Source: Candidatus Izemoplasma sp.
GTDB lineage: Bacteria > Bacillota_I > Bacilli_A > Izemoplasmatales > Izemoplasmataceae
DNA: 6,991 nucleotides
Reading direction: 5' to 3'
Assembly: GCA_021736285.1 (NCBI GenBank)
Contig: JAIPGE010000075.1
Coordinates: 1-6,991, forward strand
The position numbers and the translations under genes are program-made. This document shows, piece after piece, positions 1 to 5,959 of the stretch (positions are counted from its first letter, which is position 1; every line of letters begins with the position of its first letter). The notes beneath the pieces were generated by a model. The model searched no databases and was not told the DNA's origin. It was given only the letters and a program-made list of their open reading frames with translations.

Positions 1-1786
1 CACTAATGATGGCATCAACAGGGCACACATTCTTACAAACCCCACATTTGATACAGGCATCATTATCAATTAAGTGTATTTCTTTAACTGCACCACTGAT
101 ACAATCTACAGGGCAGTTACGGGCACATTTTGTACATCCGATACAATCGTCAGTAACATAAAAGTTAATAAGTGGTTTACAAACCCCACCAGGACATGTT
201 TTATCAACAACATGTGCTTCAAACTCATCTCTAAATCCATCTAACATTGAAAGGACAGGGTTGGGTGCTGATTGTCCAAGCCCGCATAGTGATGAATCTT
301 GTACCATATGTGCTAACGATTCAAGTTTATCTAAATCTTCTAAAGTACCGTTACCAGACGAAATAATGTTGAGATATTCGAGCATTTTTTTCGTACCTTC
401 ACGACATGGTGTACATTTTCCGCATGATTCATCAACAGTAAATTCTAAGTAGAATCGACAAATATCAACCAAACAGCTATCTTCGTCAATAACAACCATT
501 CCACCTGATCCCATCATTGAACCAGCTTCGATGAGTGTTTCATAGTCAATTGACAAATCGATATTGCTTTCAGGAATTGCGCCACCAGAAGGACCACCAG
601 TTTGAATTGCTTTTAAAGCTTTATTTTTAGGAATACCGCCACCAATTTCATAAATAACTTCGCGTAATGTGGTACCCATAGGGACTTCAACGAGCCCAGC
701 ATTTTTGATGTTTCCACCTAAACTAAATACTTTTGTACCTGTCGCACGGTCGTTTCCAATTTTACTGAACCATTTGGCACCCTTAAATATAATTAGTGGT
801 ATATTTGCAAGGGTTTCAACGTTATTAATAATCGTTGGTTTGCCCCATAATCCTTTTGCAGCTGGATAAGGTGGTTTGTTACGAGACATGCCACGGCCAC
901 CTTCGATTGAAGCAATTAGTGCAGTTTCTTCACCACAAACAAAAGCTCCAGCACCAAGGCGTAATTCAATATCAAAATTAAAATCAGTGCCAAAGATATT
1001 TTTACCAAGCAAACCAAGTTCTTTGGCTTGTTTGATTGCATTCTTTAATTTTTTAATGGCTGTTGGATATTCAATACGGACATAGATAAATCCTTTATCC
1101 GCACCAATTGCGTACCCACCAATCATTAACCCTTCTAAGACACTGTGCGGGTCACCTTCAAGCAAAGCCCGATCCATAAAGGCACCCGGATCTCCTTCAT
1201 CAGCATTACAAATAATATATTTTTGATCGGAATCATTTTCATATGCAAATTGCCATTTACGACCAGTTGGGAATCCCCCACCACCGCGACCTCGAAGGCC
1301 TGATTCAAGCATTTCATCAATGACTTTTTTTGGTGTCATTTCAAGCAATATTTTCCCTAAACTACGGTATCCATCACGGGCAATATATTCTTCTATATCA
1401 TCTGGATTAATTAATCCACAGTTACGGAGTGCAACCCGTGTTTGTTTTGAATAAAAGCGAATTTCATCAAATGCTTTTATCTCTTTTTTGTCAGTAAGGG
1501 TTTCTTCAAAAATTAAATCTTCAACAAGTCTTCCTTTGTAAAGATGTTCATCAACAATCTTTTGGATGTCTTTCTCTTCTACTTTAGCGTAAAAGACTCC
1601 TTCAGGATAAACAATAACAAATGGGCCTTGTTCACAAAGCCCAACACAACCGGTGTTGACGATTTTGATTTCATCACGAATCCCGTGTTTATCTAAATGT
1701 TTTTCAAATTCGGCACGAAATGTGTGTGCCCCTCTTGAAATACAATTTGAACCACTACATATTAAGACATGAGCTCTTTCTATCAT
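1..1786 (-). CDS. hydB: HydB/NuoF-like NADH:ferredoxin oxidoreductase flavoprotein subunit (3' end cut by window edge)
   Basis: This is the FMN- and NADH-binding subunit expected in an electron-bifurcating [FeFe]-hydrogenase or related NADH:ferredoxin complex in the cytoplasm. The frame is open for 595 codons from ATG 1786 to the left edge. Three parts are visible. An N-terminal thioredoxin-like [2Fe-2S] domain has C10, C15, C47 and C51. The NuoF core has GLRGRGGGGFPTG near residue 160, NADEGDPGAF near 200 and GEETALIASIEGG near 285, with a [4Fe-4S] site at C455, C458, C461 and C501. A C-terminal 2[4Fe-4S] ferredoxin domain has C548/551/554/558 and C578/581/584/588. A CPGGVC pair (C531, C536) precedes the ferredoxin. 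HydB is usually a little over 600 residues, so only a few are missing. ATG 1786 follows AAGGTG by 7 nt; an ATG 4 nt upstream runs into a stop. The gap from the preceding gene is 11 nt. NuoF-type subunits of formate dehydrogenase or NADP-reducing hydrogenase are alternatives, because HydA is outside the window. Confidence 0.9.
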   Translation of the reverse strand, partial: MIERAHVLICSGSNCISRGAHTFRAEFEKHLDKHGIRDEIKIVNTGCVGLCEQGPFVIVYPEGVFYAKVEEKDIQKIVDEHLYKGRLVEDLIFEETLTDKKEIKAFDEIRFYSKQTRVALRNCGLINPDDIEEYIARDGYRSLGKILLEMTPKKVIDEMLESGLRGRGGGGFPTGRKWQFAYENDSDQKYIICNADEGDPGAFMDRALLEGDPHSVLEGLMIGGYAIGADKGFIYVRIEYPTAIKKLKNAIKQAKELGLLGKNIFGTDFNFDIELRLGAGAFVCGEETALIASIEGGRGMSRNKPPYPAAKGLWGKPTIINNVETLANIPLIIFKGAKWFSKIGNDRATGTKVFSLGGNIKNAGLVEVPMGTTLREVIYEIGGGIPKNKALKAIQTGGPSGGAIPESNIDLSIDYETLIEAGSMMGSGGMVVIDEDSCLVDICRFYLEFTVDESCGKCTPCREGTKKMLEYLNIISSGNGTLEDLDKLESLAHMVQDSSLCGLGQSAPNPVLSMLDGFRDEFEAHVVDKTCPGGVCKPLINFYVTDDCIGCTKCARNCPVDCISGAVKEIHLIDNDACIKCGVCKNVCPVDAIIS

Positions 1787-1797
1787 TCATAATCACC

Positions 1798-2163
1798 TTA
1801 TACTCTGAATTTACCGATGATGTTATCCTTAACGACTTTACCACCGAGTATATGTTCGTCTAAAATTCTTTGGGCAACATCTTCATCAACTCTACAGTAT
1901 GTTGTTCTGTTGTCGCCTTCTAATACTTCTACAATTGGTTCAATACTACATTCACCAATACACCCAACAGGGGTTACTGTGACATTTTTAATATCACGGT
2001 TAGTAATTTCCTCAACAAATTTATTCATAACAGGGCGTGCACCGGCACTGATACCACATGTTGCCATCCCCACTAAGATACGAATCCCATCTTGTTTATC
2101 ACGCATTGTTACTTTACGTTGTGCAGCATCACGAATCTTTTTTAAATCATCTAGAGACTTCAT
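1798..2163 (-). CDS. Small [2Fe-2S] thioredoxin-fold ferredoxin (HydD-like)
   Basis: A 121-residue protein of the (2Fe-2S) ferredoxin/thioredoxin-like type that often sits just upstream of HydB in bifurcating hydrogenase operons. In position and size it matches the small HydD subunit of the Acetobacterium woodii enzyme. The visible core is GMATCGISAGARPVM (C36) and VGCIGEC (C68, C72), with a fourth cysteine at C90 (TTYCRV). Unlike NuoE, the first pair has a single Cys, so the ligand set is C36/C68/C72 plus perhaps C90, or the cluster may be absent. The start is clear: AGGAGG at 2170-2175 lies 6 nt before ATG 2163. The gene overlaps the preceding ATPase gene by 17 nt and is followed by hydB after 11 nt, so co-translation is likely. 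A likely role is an accessory electron-transfer or scaffold subunit; the assignment to HydD is inference from context and size. Confidence 0.85.
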   Translation of the reverse strand: MKSLDDLKKIRDAAQRKVTMRDKQDGIRILVGMATCGISAGARPVMNKFVEEITNRDIKNVTVTPVGCIGECSIEPIVEVLEGDNRTTYCRVDEDVAQRILDEHILGGKVVKDNIIGKFRV

Positions 2164-2713
2164 TTTTTTCCTCCTTTTGGATTGAAAGTAGTCCTTCTTT
2201 TATATTGTTTTTAATCCATAAAATAACGTTATAATCTGTAATTGGTACATCGCCTAATATTTGTTTGACCTCACGAGAGTCAAAATAATAGGTTTGATGA
2301 TTGTATGTATGAACATATCTAATGTCAATACCAGCTTCATTCATTAGTAATACCGTTAGTGTTTCCTCGATATCACCAAGTGGTGCACGATCAACATGAT
2401 CGTGTTTAAAAATAGCTTTTATCGATGTGCCAATGGTTTCTTTTGATGTAATTGAGAACGTCCCACCAGTTAATTCACAAGCCATTTTAAATAATGAAAT
2501 ACCAAGTCCAACTTTGCGTGTCGTTCGTGTTGTAAAAAATGGATCTGATACTTGTGATAGTGTTTTTGCGTTCATACCATGGCCATCATCAGAAATTTCA
2601 ATAGTATATGTATTGGCATCAATAATTTCTTGTATTTTTATTTCAATAAGACTTGCATTTGCACTAATAGAGTTTTGACAGATATCTAAAATATGTAGTG
2701 ATAGTTCATTCAT
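2147..2713 (-). CDS. Stand-alone GHKL (HATPase_c) ATP-binding protein
   Basis: A 188-residue soluble protein made of a histidine-kinase-type ATPase domain (about residues 1-105) and a C-terminal part of about 80 residues that I do not recognise. The N-box is HILDICQNSISANA (N14), the G1 box is DDGHGM (D42, G44, G46), and TTRKVGLGISLF (G69, G71) is the G2 region, so ATP binding looks intact. There is no transmembrane segment, sensor domain or DHp phospho-acceptor helix, so it is not a classical sensor kinase. A kinase-like gene (hydE) lies between hydC and hydD in Acetobacterium woodii, and this gene may correspond. ATG 2713 is chosen over the upstream TTG 2719: it forms an ATGA overlap with the PHP gene and sits 8 nt after a GGGGGG-containing ribosome site, whereas TTG 2719 would lie only 2 nt from it. 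Its 3' end overlaps the [2Fe-2S] gene by 17 nt. Confidence 0.85.
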   Translation of the reverse strand: MNELSLHILDICQNSISANASLIEIKIQEIIDANTYTIEISDDGHGMNAKTLSQVSDPFFTTRTTRKVGLGISLFKMACELTGGTFSITSKETIGTSIKAIFKHDHVDRAPLGDIEETLTVLLMNEAGIDIRYVHTYNHQTYYFDSREVKQILGDVPITDYNVILWIKNNIKEGLLSIQKEEKNEVSR

Positions 2714-3417
2714 TGACAATGCCCCCCTTCAAAATAAGCGAAGAAAGCATCAATTGATTTTTCCTTTAAATCAAGGTATTCAACGCGCTCTGAAATCGTC
2801 ATTAATGTATGAGAGTCAGAGTTTGATAAGGTTAAATAACCTGCATATTCGGGGTGTGCTTTTAAAAATGATGTTTTGTAGTAGGGTTCTATCTCAATGC
2901 CGTCAAACTTGAAGCAATTAAGTGTATAATCATTAAGCACCGATTTACTAGGGCGATTAATATGGGCATAAAGACAGATTCCTTGTAATGATTTCGCTTT
3001 ACGATAAAGTGTTTGATAAGGAAGTGTTGATGTCATCAATGATTTGTTTACGGTACCAATTTGATTATCGTAAACATCAGTAATAATCTGATCTTTTGGG
3101 CTAAACACATCAAAATCTTCTGTTAAATAGCCTTGTAAGAATTGATTAAATGTTTCAGCATCATCAAAATTATGAAAATAACATAGGACATCAAAGCCTT
3201 CTTTAACAGTGACTTCGACCCCAGGTATAAAAATAAAATCATAAGATGTTTCAATATTTTTAACGGTTTGTAATTGTGATAGGGAATTATGATCTGTAAT
3301 TGCTACAAAATCTAACTTCTTAAGCATTGCCATATTTAATATATTGTTTGGTGTCATGAAATCATCGCCATCAGGAGAAAGTACTGAATGAATATGAAGA
3401 TCATAATAACATTTCAT
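2710..3417 (-). CDS. PHP-domain metal-dependent phosphoesterase-like protein
   Basis: A 235-residue single-domain PHP protein. The metal-binding motifs expected of the family can be read in order: DLHIHS (H8, H10), SPDGDD (D18/D19), ITDHNS (D42, H43), PGVEVT (E68), a histidine at H82, YAHINRPS (H152) and SNSDSH (D201, H203). This is a complete set for a polynuclear metal site, so a hydrolase of phosphate esters or a nucleotide is plausible. There is no polymerase or histidinol-phosphatase-specific extension, and the substrate cannot be told from sequence. It lies 3 nt after the second DRTGG gene, with GGAG 7 nt before ATG 3417, and shares ATGA with the following ATPase gene. It therefore belongs to the regulatory block between hydC and hydB, and proteins of this kind occur next to Hyd genes in other anaerobes. 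Confidence 0.88.
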   Translation of the reverse strand: MKCYYDLHIHSVLSPDGDDFMTPNNILNMAMLKKLDFVAITDHNSLSQLQTVKNIETSYDFIFIPGVEVTVKEGFDVLCYFHNFDDAETFNQFLQGYLTEDFDVFSPKDQIITDVYDNQIGTVNKSLMTSTLPYQTLYRKAKSLQGICLYAHINRPSKSVLNDYTLNCFKFDGIEIEPYYKTSFLKAHPEYAGYLTLSNSDSHTLMTISERVEYLDLKEKSIDAFFAYFEGGHCQ

Positions 3418-3420
3418 TGC

Positions 3421-3759
3421 TTACTCCAAACTTGCAATCTTTTTAATAACTTCTGCGGTTGATAATGGTGTTGAAAATAGTGGTAAATCCAGTTTGTTAG
3501 CCCGTTTTATTATATCAGGTTTAACGTTTGGATTATGGGTAAATATAACACCACTTAACTCAAGTAGACTAGCAACACCCAATACATTAATATTATTTAA
3601 TACGGTAATCAATATATCATTTTCTTCAGCATATCCAATAACATGACTTAAGAGATCAGATGCAAAAAGTTTATTAATTGTTTTTGATATTGTTTTTGGC
3701 TCATTAATTAGTGTTAGTGGTATGTCTTCCATCAGTTGTTTAACTGTCAATACCATCAT
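3421..3759 (-). CDS. Stand-alone DRTGG-domain protein 2
   Basis: About 109-112 residues, essentially one DRTGG domain. The signature is the block DLLSHVIGYAEENDILITV (near residues 35-53), then NVLGVASLLELSGVIF and the terminal PLFSTPLSTAEV. DRTGG domains are found with CBS domains and in phosphotransacetylase, and are thought to bind ligands or nucleotides; the function of the free-standing form is not known. The start is ambiguous. ATG 3759 and ATG 3756 lie only 0-3 nt after AGGAG, while TTG 3750 sits 9 nt after it and gives MTVKQLMEDI, a good N-terminus for the family. The longest form is given here. The 5' end overlaps the RsbW-like ATPase gene by 20 nt (11 nt if TTG is used). It is a distant paralogue of the DRTGG gene two places upstream. 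Confidence 0.85.
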   Translation of the reverse strand: MMVLTVKQLMEDIPLTLINEPKTISKTINKLFASDLLSHVIGYAEENDILITVLNNINVLGVASLLELSGVIFTHNPNVKPDIIKRANKLDLPLFSTPLSTAEVIKKIASLE

Positions 3760-4207
3760 CTCCTATATCGAATCGCATTGATAGGGTGGTGCCTTCGTTA
3801 GAGGATGTTAAATGCATTTCATCTGAGACAGCTTCAATGTTCGGAAGCCCCATTCCTGCGCCAAAACCATTTTCTATCGCATATGAACTGGCTGTAGAAA
3901 AACCAGCAGCTTTAGCGAGTTCAATATCTTCAATGCCTGGTCCTTTGTCAGCAAAGACCAAAGAAACATTATCGTCATTCAAATCAAAGATTACCTTACC
4001 ACCATAAGAGTGAATCACCACGTTAATCTCGGCTTCGTAAACGCCAATCGTAACCCGTTTAATAAAGTGGCTTGGAAAGCCCTCGTTTTTTAAAATACGT
4101 TTTGTTGAACTTGCAACAGTACCGGCATTTGCAATATCATTTCGTTCAATAATAAATTCTTTGTGAATACGTGCGTGACTAGGCGTTTTCTTCAAGGACG
4201 GATTCAT
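3740..4207 (-). CDS. RsbW-like ATP-binding protein (anti-sigma-factor/serine kinase type HATPase)
   Basis: A 155-residue soluble GHKL ATPase resembling the RsbW/SpoIIAB anti-sigma kinases. The N-box is YEAEINVVIHSYGG (E58, N62, H66), the G1 box is ADKGPGI (D87, G89, G91), and NGFGAGMGLPNI (about 113-124) is the glycine-rich ATP lid. The family either phosphorylates a serine on a partner protein or binds it in a nucleotide-dependent way. No STAS anti-anti-sigma partner or sigma factor is visible nearby; the neighbours on both sides are DRTGG proteins, which are the obvious candidate partners (inference). ATG 4207 has GGTG 9 nt upstream and overlaps the preceding gene by 29 nt. The first 14 residues lie outside the conserved domain, so a later start such as TTG 4195 is possible, although no ribosome site supports it. 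Confidence 0.85.
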   Translation of the reverse strand: MNPSLKKTPSHARIHKEFIIERNDIANAGTVASSTKRILKNEGFPSHFIKRVTIGVYEAEINVVIHSYGGKVIFDLNDDNVSLVFADKGPGIEDIELAKAAGFSTASSYAIENGFGAGMGLPNIEAVSDEMHLTSSNEGTTLSMRFDIGDDGIDS

Positions 4208-4568
4208 AACTTTTCACACCGTTCATGAATAACAACCCACTGGTTCGATACATCGTTAAATTGGTACCGATTAGTGTAATTCCTAGTTCATCAGCCAATT
4301 CAATGACTTGTTTAGATGGCGTTTTCCCACGTACAAATATAATGGTTTCTAAGTCAAGTATCTCTGCCGTACGTAAAGCTTGATTGGTAACAAGTCCAGT
4401 GACAAGTGCACCGTGGGCACCAATATGACTTGGCATTTGTTTCAATAACATTAAAGCATCACTCATTAAATCACATACAAAAGCATAGTTAATTTCTTTG
4501 ACGCATCTAGGGCACTCTAAGTTGACTTGTTTCGCATCAATTAATTCTAATACAGCACTTAGTTCCAT
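4179..4568 (-). CDS. Stand-alone DRTGG-like protein 1
   Basis: 129 residues, related to the DRTGG fold. The diagnostic stretch is FVCDLMSDALMLLK (near residues 30-43), followed by GALVTGLVTNQALRTAEI and a C-terminal part ending in LADELGITLIGTNLTMY, which parallels the LPLFSTPLST end of its downstream paralogue. The upstream part contains LECPRC (C19, C22), a CxxC that the other DRTGG protein in this operon lacks; with C32 it could bind a metal or act as a redox switch, but nothing else supports that. It starts 1 nt after the hydC stop, with AAGG about 11 nt before the ATG, and its end overlaps the RsbW-like gene by 29 nt. Function is unknown; its position points to regulation or assembly of the Hyd complex. 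Confidence 0.75.
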   Translation of the reverse strand: MELSAVLELIDAKQVNLECPRCVKEINYAFVCDLMSDALMLLKQMPSHIGAHGALVTGLVTNQALRTAEILDLETIIFVRGKTPSKQVIELADELGITLIGTNLTMYRTSGLLFMNGVKSYESVLEENA

Positions 4569-4569
4569 T

Positions 4570-5052
4570 TTATTTTCGCCTTTCTTTTAAAATTTTCTTT
4601 GCTTTTTCTACAGACATTTCGCCAATAACTTCTTCACCAATAGACATTACAGGCGCCATTCCACAAGTTCCAATACAGCGAATGGCTTCTAAGGTTAACT
4701 CACCATCGTCTGTCGTTCCTCCAACATCAACACCAAGTTCTTTTTTTACTGTGTCTAATATGATTTGTGCTCCGCGAACATAACACGGAGTACCTAAACA
4801 CACACCAATTGTTACTTTTCCTTTTGGTGTTTGTGAAAAACTGGAATAGAAGGTAACGACGCCATTAATCTCAGCTATGGTAACACCTGTTTCTTTTGAA
4901 ATGAGTTTCTGAACTTCTAATGGTATACATCCGAAGATATGTTGAGCATCGTGCAATATTGGCATTAGAGGACCGGGGCTTTTCATGTGTTGATCGATCG
5001 ATGACAATAACTCGCTCTCATTATTTTTTGAAATTTCAATAGTTCTACCCAT
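4570..5052 (-). CDS. hydC: HydC/NuoE-like [2Fe-2S] subunit of NADH-dependent oxidoreductase
   Basis: A 160-residue thioredoxin-like [2Fe-2S] protein of the NuoE/HydC family, first gene of the operon. It passes electrons between the flavin of the HydB/NuoF partner and the rest of the complex. An N-terminal helical bundle (about 10-75, including LMPILHDAQHIFG and VVTFYSSF) precedes the cluster domain with GVCLGTPC (C85, C90) and IRCIGTCGMAP (C126, C130), the canonical four ligands. Length is normal for the family. ATG 5052 is chosen over an in-frame ATG at 5097 because AAAGGAG at 5059-5065 lies 6 nt before it, and the 15 extra residues are not family-like and would overlap the promoter region. 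It is separated from hydB by six genes, unlike the compact hydC-hydB-hydA order of some species. A NuoE of a formate dehydrogenase or NADP-hydrogenase is an alternative. Confidence 0.92.
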   Translation of the reverse strand: MGRTIEISKNNESELLSSIDQHMKSPGPLMPILHDAQHIFGCIPLEVQKLISKETGVTIAEINGVVTFYSSFSQTPKGKVTIGVCLGTPCYVRGAQIILDTVKKELGVDVGGTTDDGELTLEAIRCIGTCGMAPVMSIGEEVIGEMSVEKAKKILKERRK

Positions 5053-5100
5053 AATCTTCTCCTTTAATAGTATCATTATAGTATGTTTATTTTCCAAACA

Positions 5101-5129
5101 ATTATAACATATATATATCGTTTTATAAA
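5101..5129 (-). promoter_or_regulatory. Candidate sigma-A promoter of the hyd operon
   Basis: On the minus strand, TTTATA (5129-5124, 4/6 match to TTGACA) is followed after 17 nt by a perfect TATAAT (5106-5101) preceded by TG (TGTTATAAT, an extended -10). Transcription would begin near 5094, about 42 nt before the hydC ATG. A second TATAAT lies at 5080-5075, but its -35 match is weak, so it is less likely. Confidence 0.55.
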
Positions 5130-5131
5130 GC

Positions 5132-5153
5132 CTATATATTATATAAATTATAG
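5132..5153. repeat. Imperfect 22-bp palindrome just upstream of the hyd -35
   Basis: The stretch from 5132 to 5153 (CTATA ... TATAG) matches its own reverse complement at 18 of 22 positions. It abuts the -35 hexamer of the hyd promoter, where an activator or repressor might bind. It is pure A/T inside, so chance is a real possibility. It does not match the Rex consensus. Confidence 0.25.
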
Positions 5154-5238
5154 ATATGGATTCTCTTTTAGAATAGGTTTTTACCTTTGTTTAAGCGAAC
5201 AATTCTAACTCATGAAAAAATTTATTTAATATAGATAA

Positions 5239-5261
5239 ATTGCAAAAAAATAATTTGCGAT
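5239..5261. repeat. Inverted repeat (8-bp arms) in the divergent intergenic region
   Basis: ATTGCAAA (5239-5246) can pair with TTTGCGAT (5254-5261), with one G-T pair, across a 7-nt A/T spacer. It is followed by a short direct repeat TGCGA-TGCGA (5256-5265). It is not followed by a T tract, so it is not an intrinsic terminator; it could be an operator or chance. Apart from this repeat, the palindrome at 5132-5153 and the candidate promoters, the roughly 300-nt stretch 5053-5350 shows no gene-like signal. Confidence 0.25.
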
Positions 5262-5286
5262 GCGAAGTAACTAAATAATTTAATTA

Positions 5287-5329
5287 TTCACCTATATTTT
5301 TTACTTAAATTATGATATTGTTGTAATAT
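5287..5329 (+). promoter_or_regulatory. Candidate promoter region of tdk-tadA
   Basis: Two overlapping weak possibilities exist: TTCACC (5287-5292) with TATGAT (5311-5316, 5/6) at 18-nt spacing, or TTACTT (5301-5306) with TAATAT (5324-5329) at 17 nt. Neither is decisive. The tdk ribosome site AAGGTGGT (5337-5344) lies 6 nt before ATG 5351. Confidence 0.35.
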
Positions 5330-5350
5330 ATAAAACAAGGTGGTGTAGCG

Positions 5351-5959
5351 ATGTATTTAAATCAAAAACCAGGGTGGATTGAAGTGATATGTGGTCCGAT
5401 GTTTGCGGGGAAAACAGAGGAATTATTACGGCGTGTTAGACGCTTAGAATATGCAAAGAAAAACATTGTTGTTTTCAAACCTACAATAGATGATCGATAT
5501 GCGAATAACGAGGTTGTCTCACACAATAATAGTCGAACAAAATCAGTGAATATAGCTTATGCAAGACAAATATTCGATTATATTAATAAAGAGACCGATG
5601 TCGTTGCAATTGATGAGATTCAATTTTTAGACGAAGAAGTTGTAAAGATAGTTGATTTTTTAGCAGAAAGAAAAATCAGAGTGATTGTTAGTGGATTAGA
5701 TAAGGATTTTCGAGGTGAACCATTCTCTTTTATGCCTAAATTACTTGCGATAGCTGAGTATGTCACAAAACTAACTGCAATTTGTGTTAAATGTGGTCGT
5801 CCAGCAACGAGAACACAGCGACTTGTTGATAAAAAACCTGCAAGATATCAAGATCCAATCGTACTAATTGGAGCAGAGGAGAGTTACGAAGCACGTTGTC
5901 GGCGGTGTCATAAAGTCTACCGTAAACCAAGACCATATAAAAACGAAATAACAACATGA
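5351..5959 (+). CDS. tdk: Thymidine kinase (type II)
   Basis: A 202-residue cytosolic thymidine kinase that phosphorylates thymidine to dTMP with ATP in the pyrimidine salvage pathway. The features of the type II (TK1-like) family are all present: P-loop GPMFAGKT (15-22), the DEIQF motif (88-92) with E89 as the expected catalytic base, GLDKDFRGEPF (115-125), and a zinc-binding set C145/C148 and C183/C186. Between the Cys pairs lies the thymidine-binding lasso region, including QDPIVLIGAEESYEARC. Length is normal (about 190-205). The start is well placed, with AAGGTGGT 6 nt upstream. It is divergent from the hyd operon and its stop TGA is embedded in the ATG of tadA (ATGA), so the two genes are translationally coupled. 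Confidence 0.97.
   Translation: MYLNQKPGWIEVICGPMFAGKTEELLRRVRRLEYAKKNIVVFKPTIDDRYANNEVVSHNNSRTKSVNIAYARQIFDYINKETDVVAIDEIQFLDEEVVKIVDFLAERKIRVIVSGLDKDFRGEPFSFMPKLLAIAEYVTKLTAICVKCGRPATRTQRLVDKKPARYQDPIVLIGAEESYEARCRRCHKVYRKPRPYKNEITT

Noticed and set aside
261..1320. Several 60-70-codon open frames inside hydB on both strands
   Set aside because: They lie in other frames of an uninterrupted NuoF-type protein with full motifs.
1817..2185. 122-codon plus-strand open frame opposite the [2Fe-2S] gene
   Set aside because: Its composition is the antisense of a clear cysteine-motif protein, and no ribosome site or family features are present.
2427..2678. 83-codon plus-strand frame opposite the second ATPase gene
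   Set aside because: It is antisense to intact N, G1 and G2 boxes and has no independent coding signal.
5053..5097. Longer HydC start at 5097
   Set aside because: It lacks a ribosome site, would overlap the promoter region and adds non-family residues; AAAGGAG sits properly before ATG 5052.
5274..5288. AATAATT-T-AATTATT palindrome as a possible Rex site
   Set aside because: It lacks the TTGT/ACAA ends of Rex operators and is plain A/T, so chance is likely.
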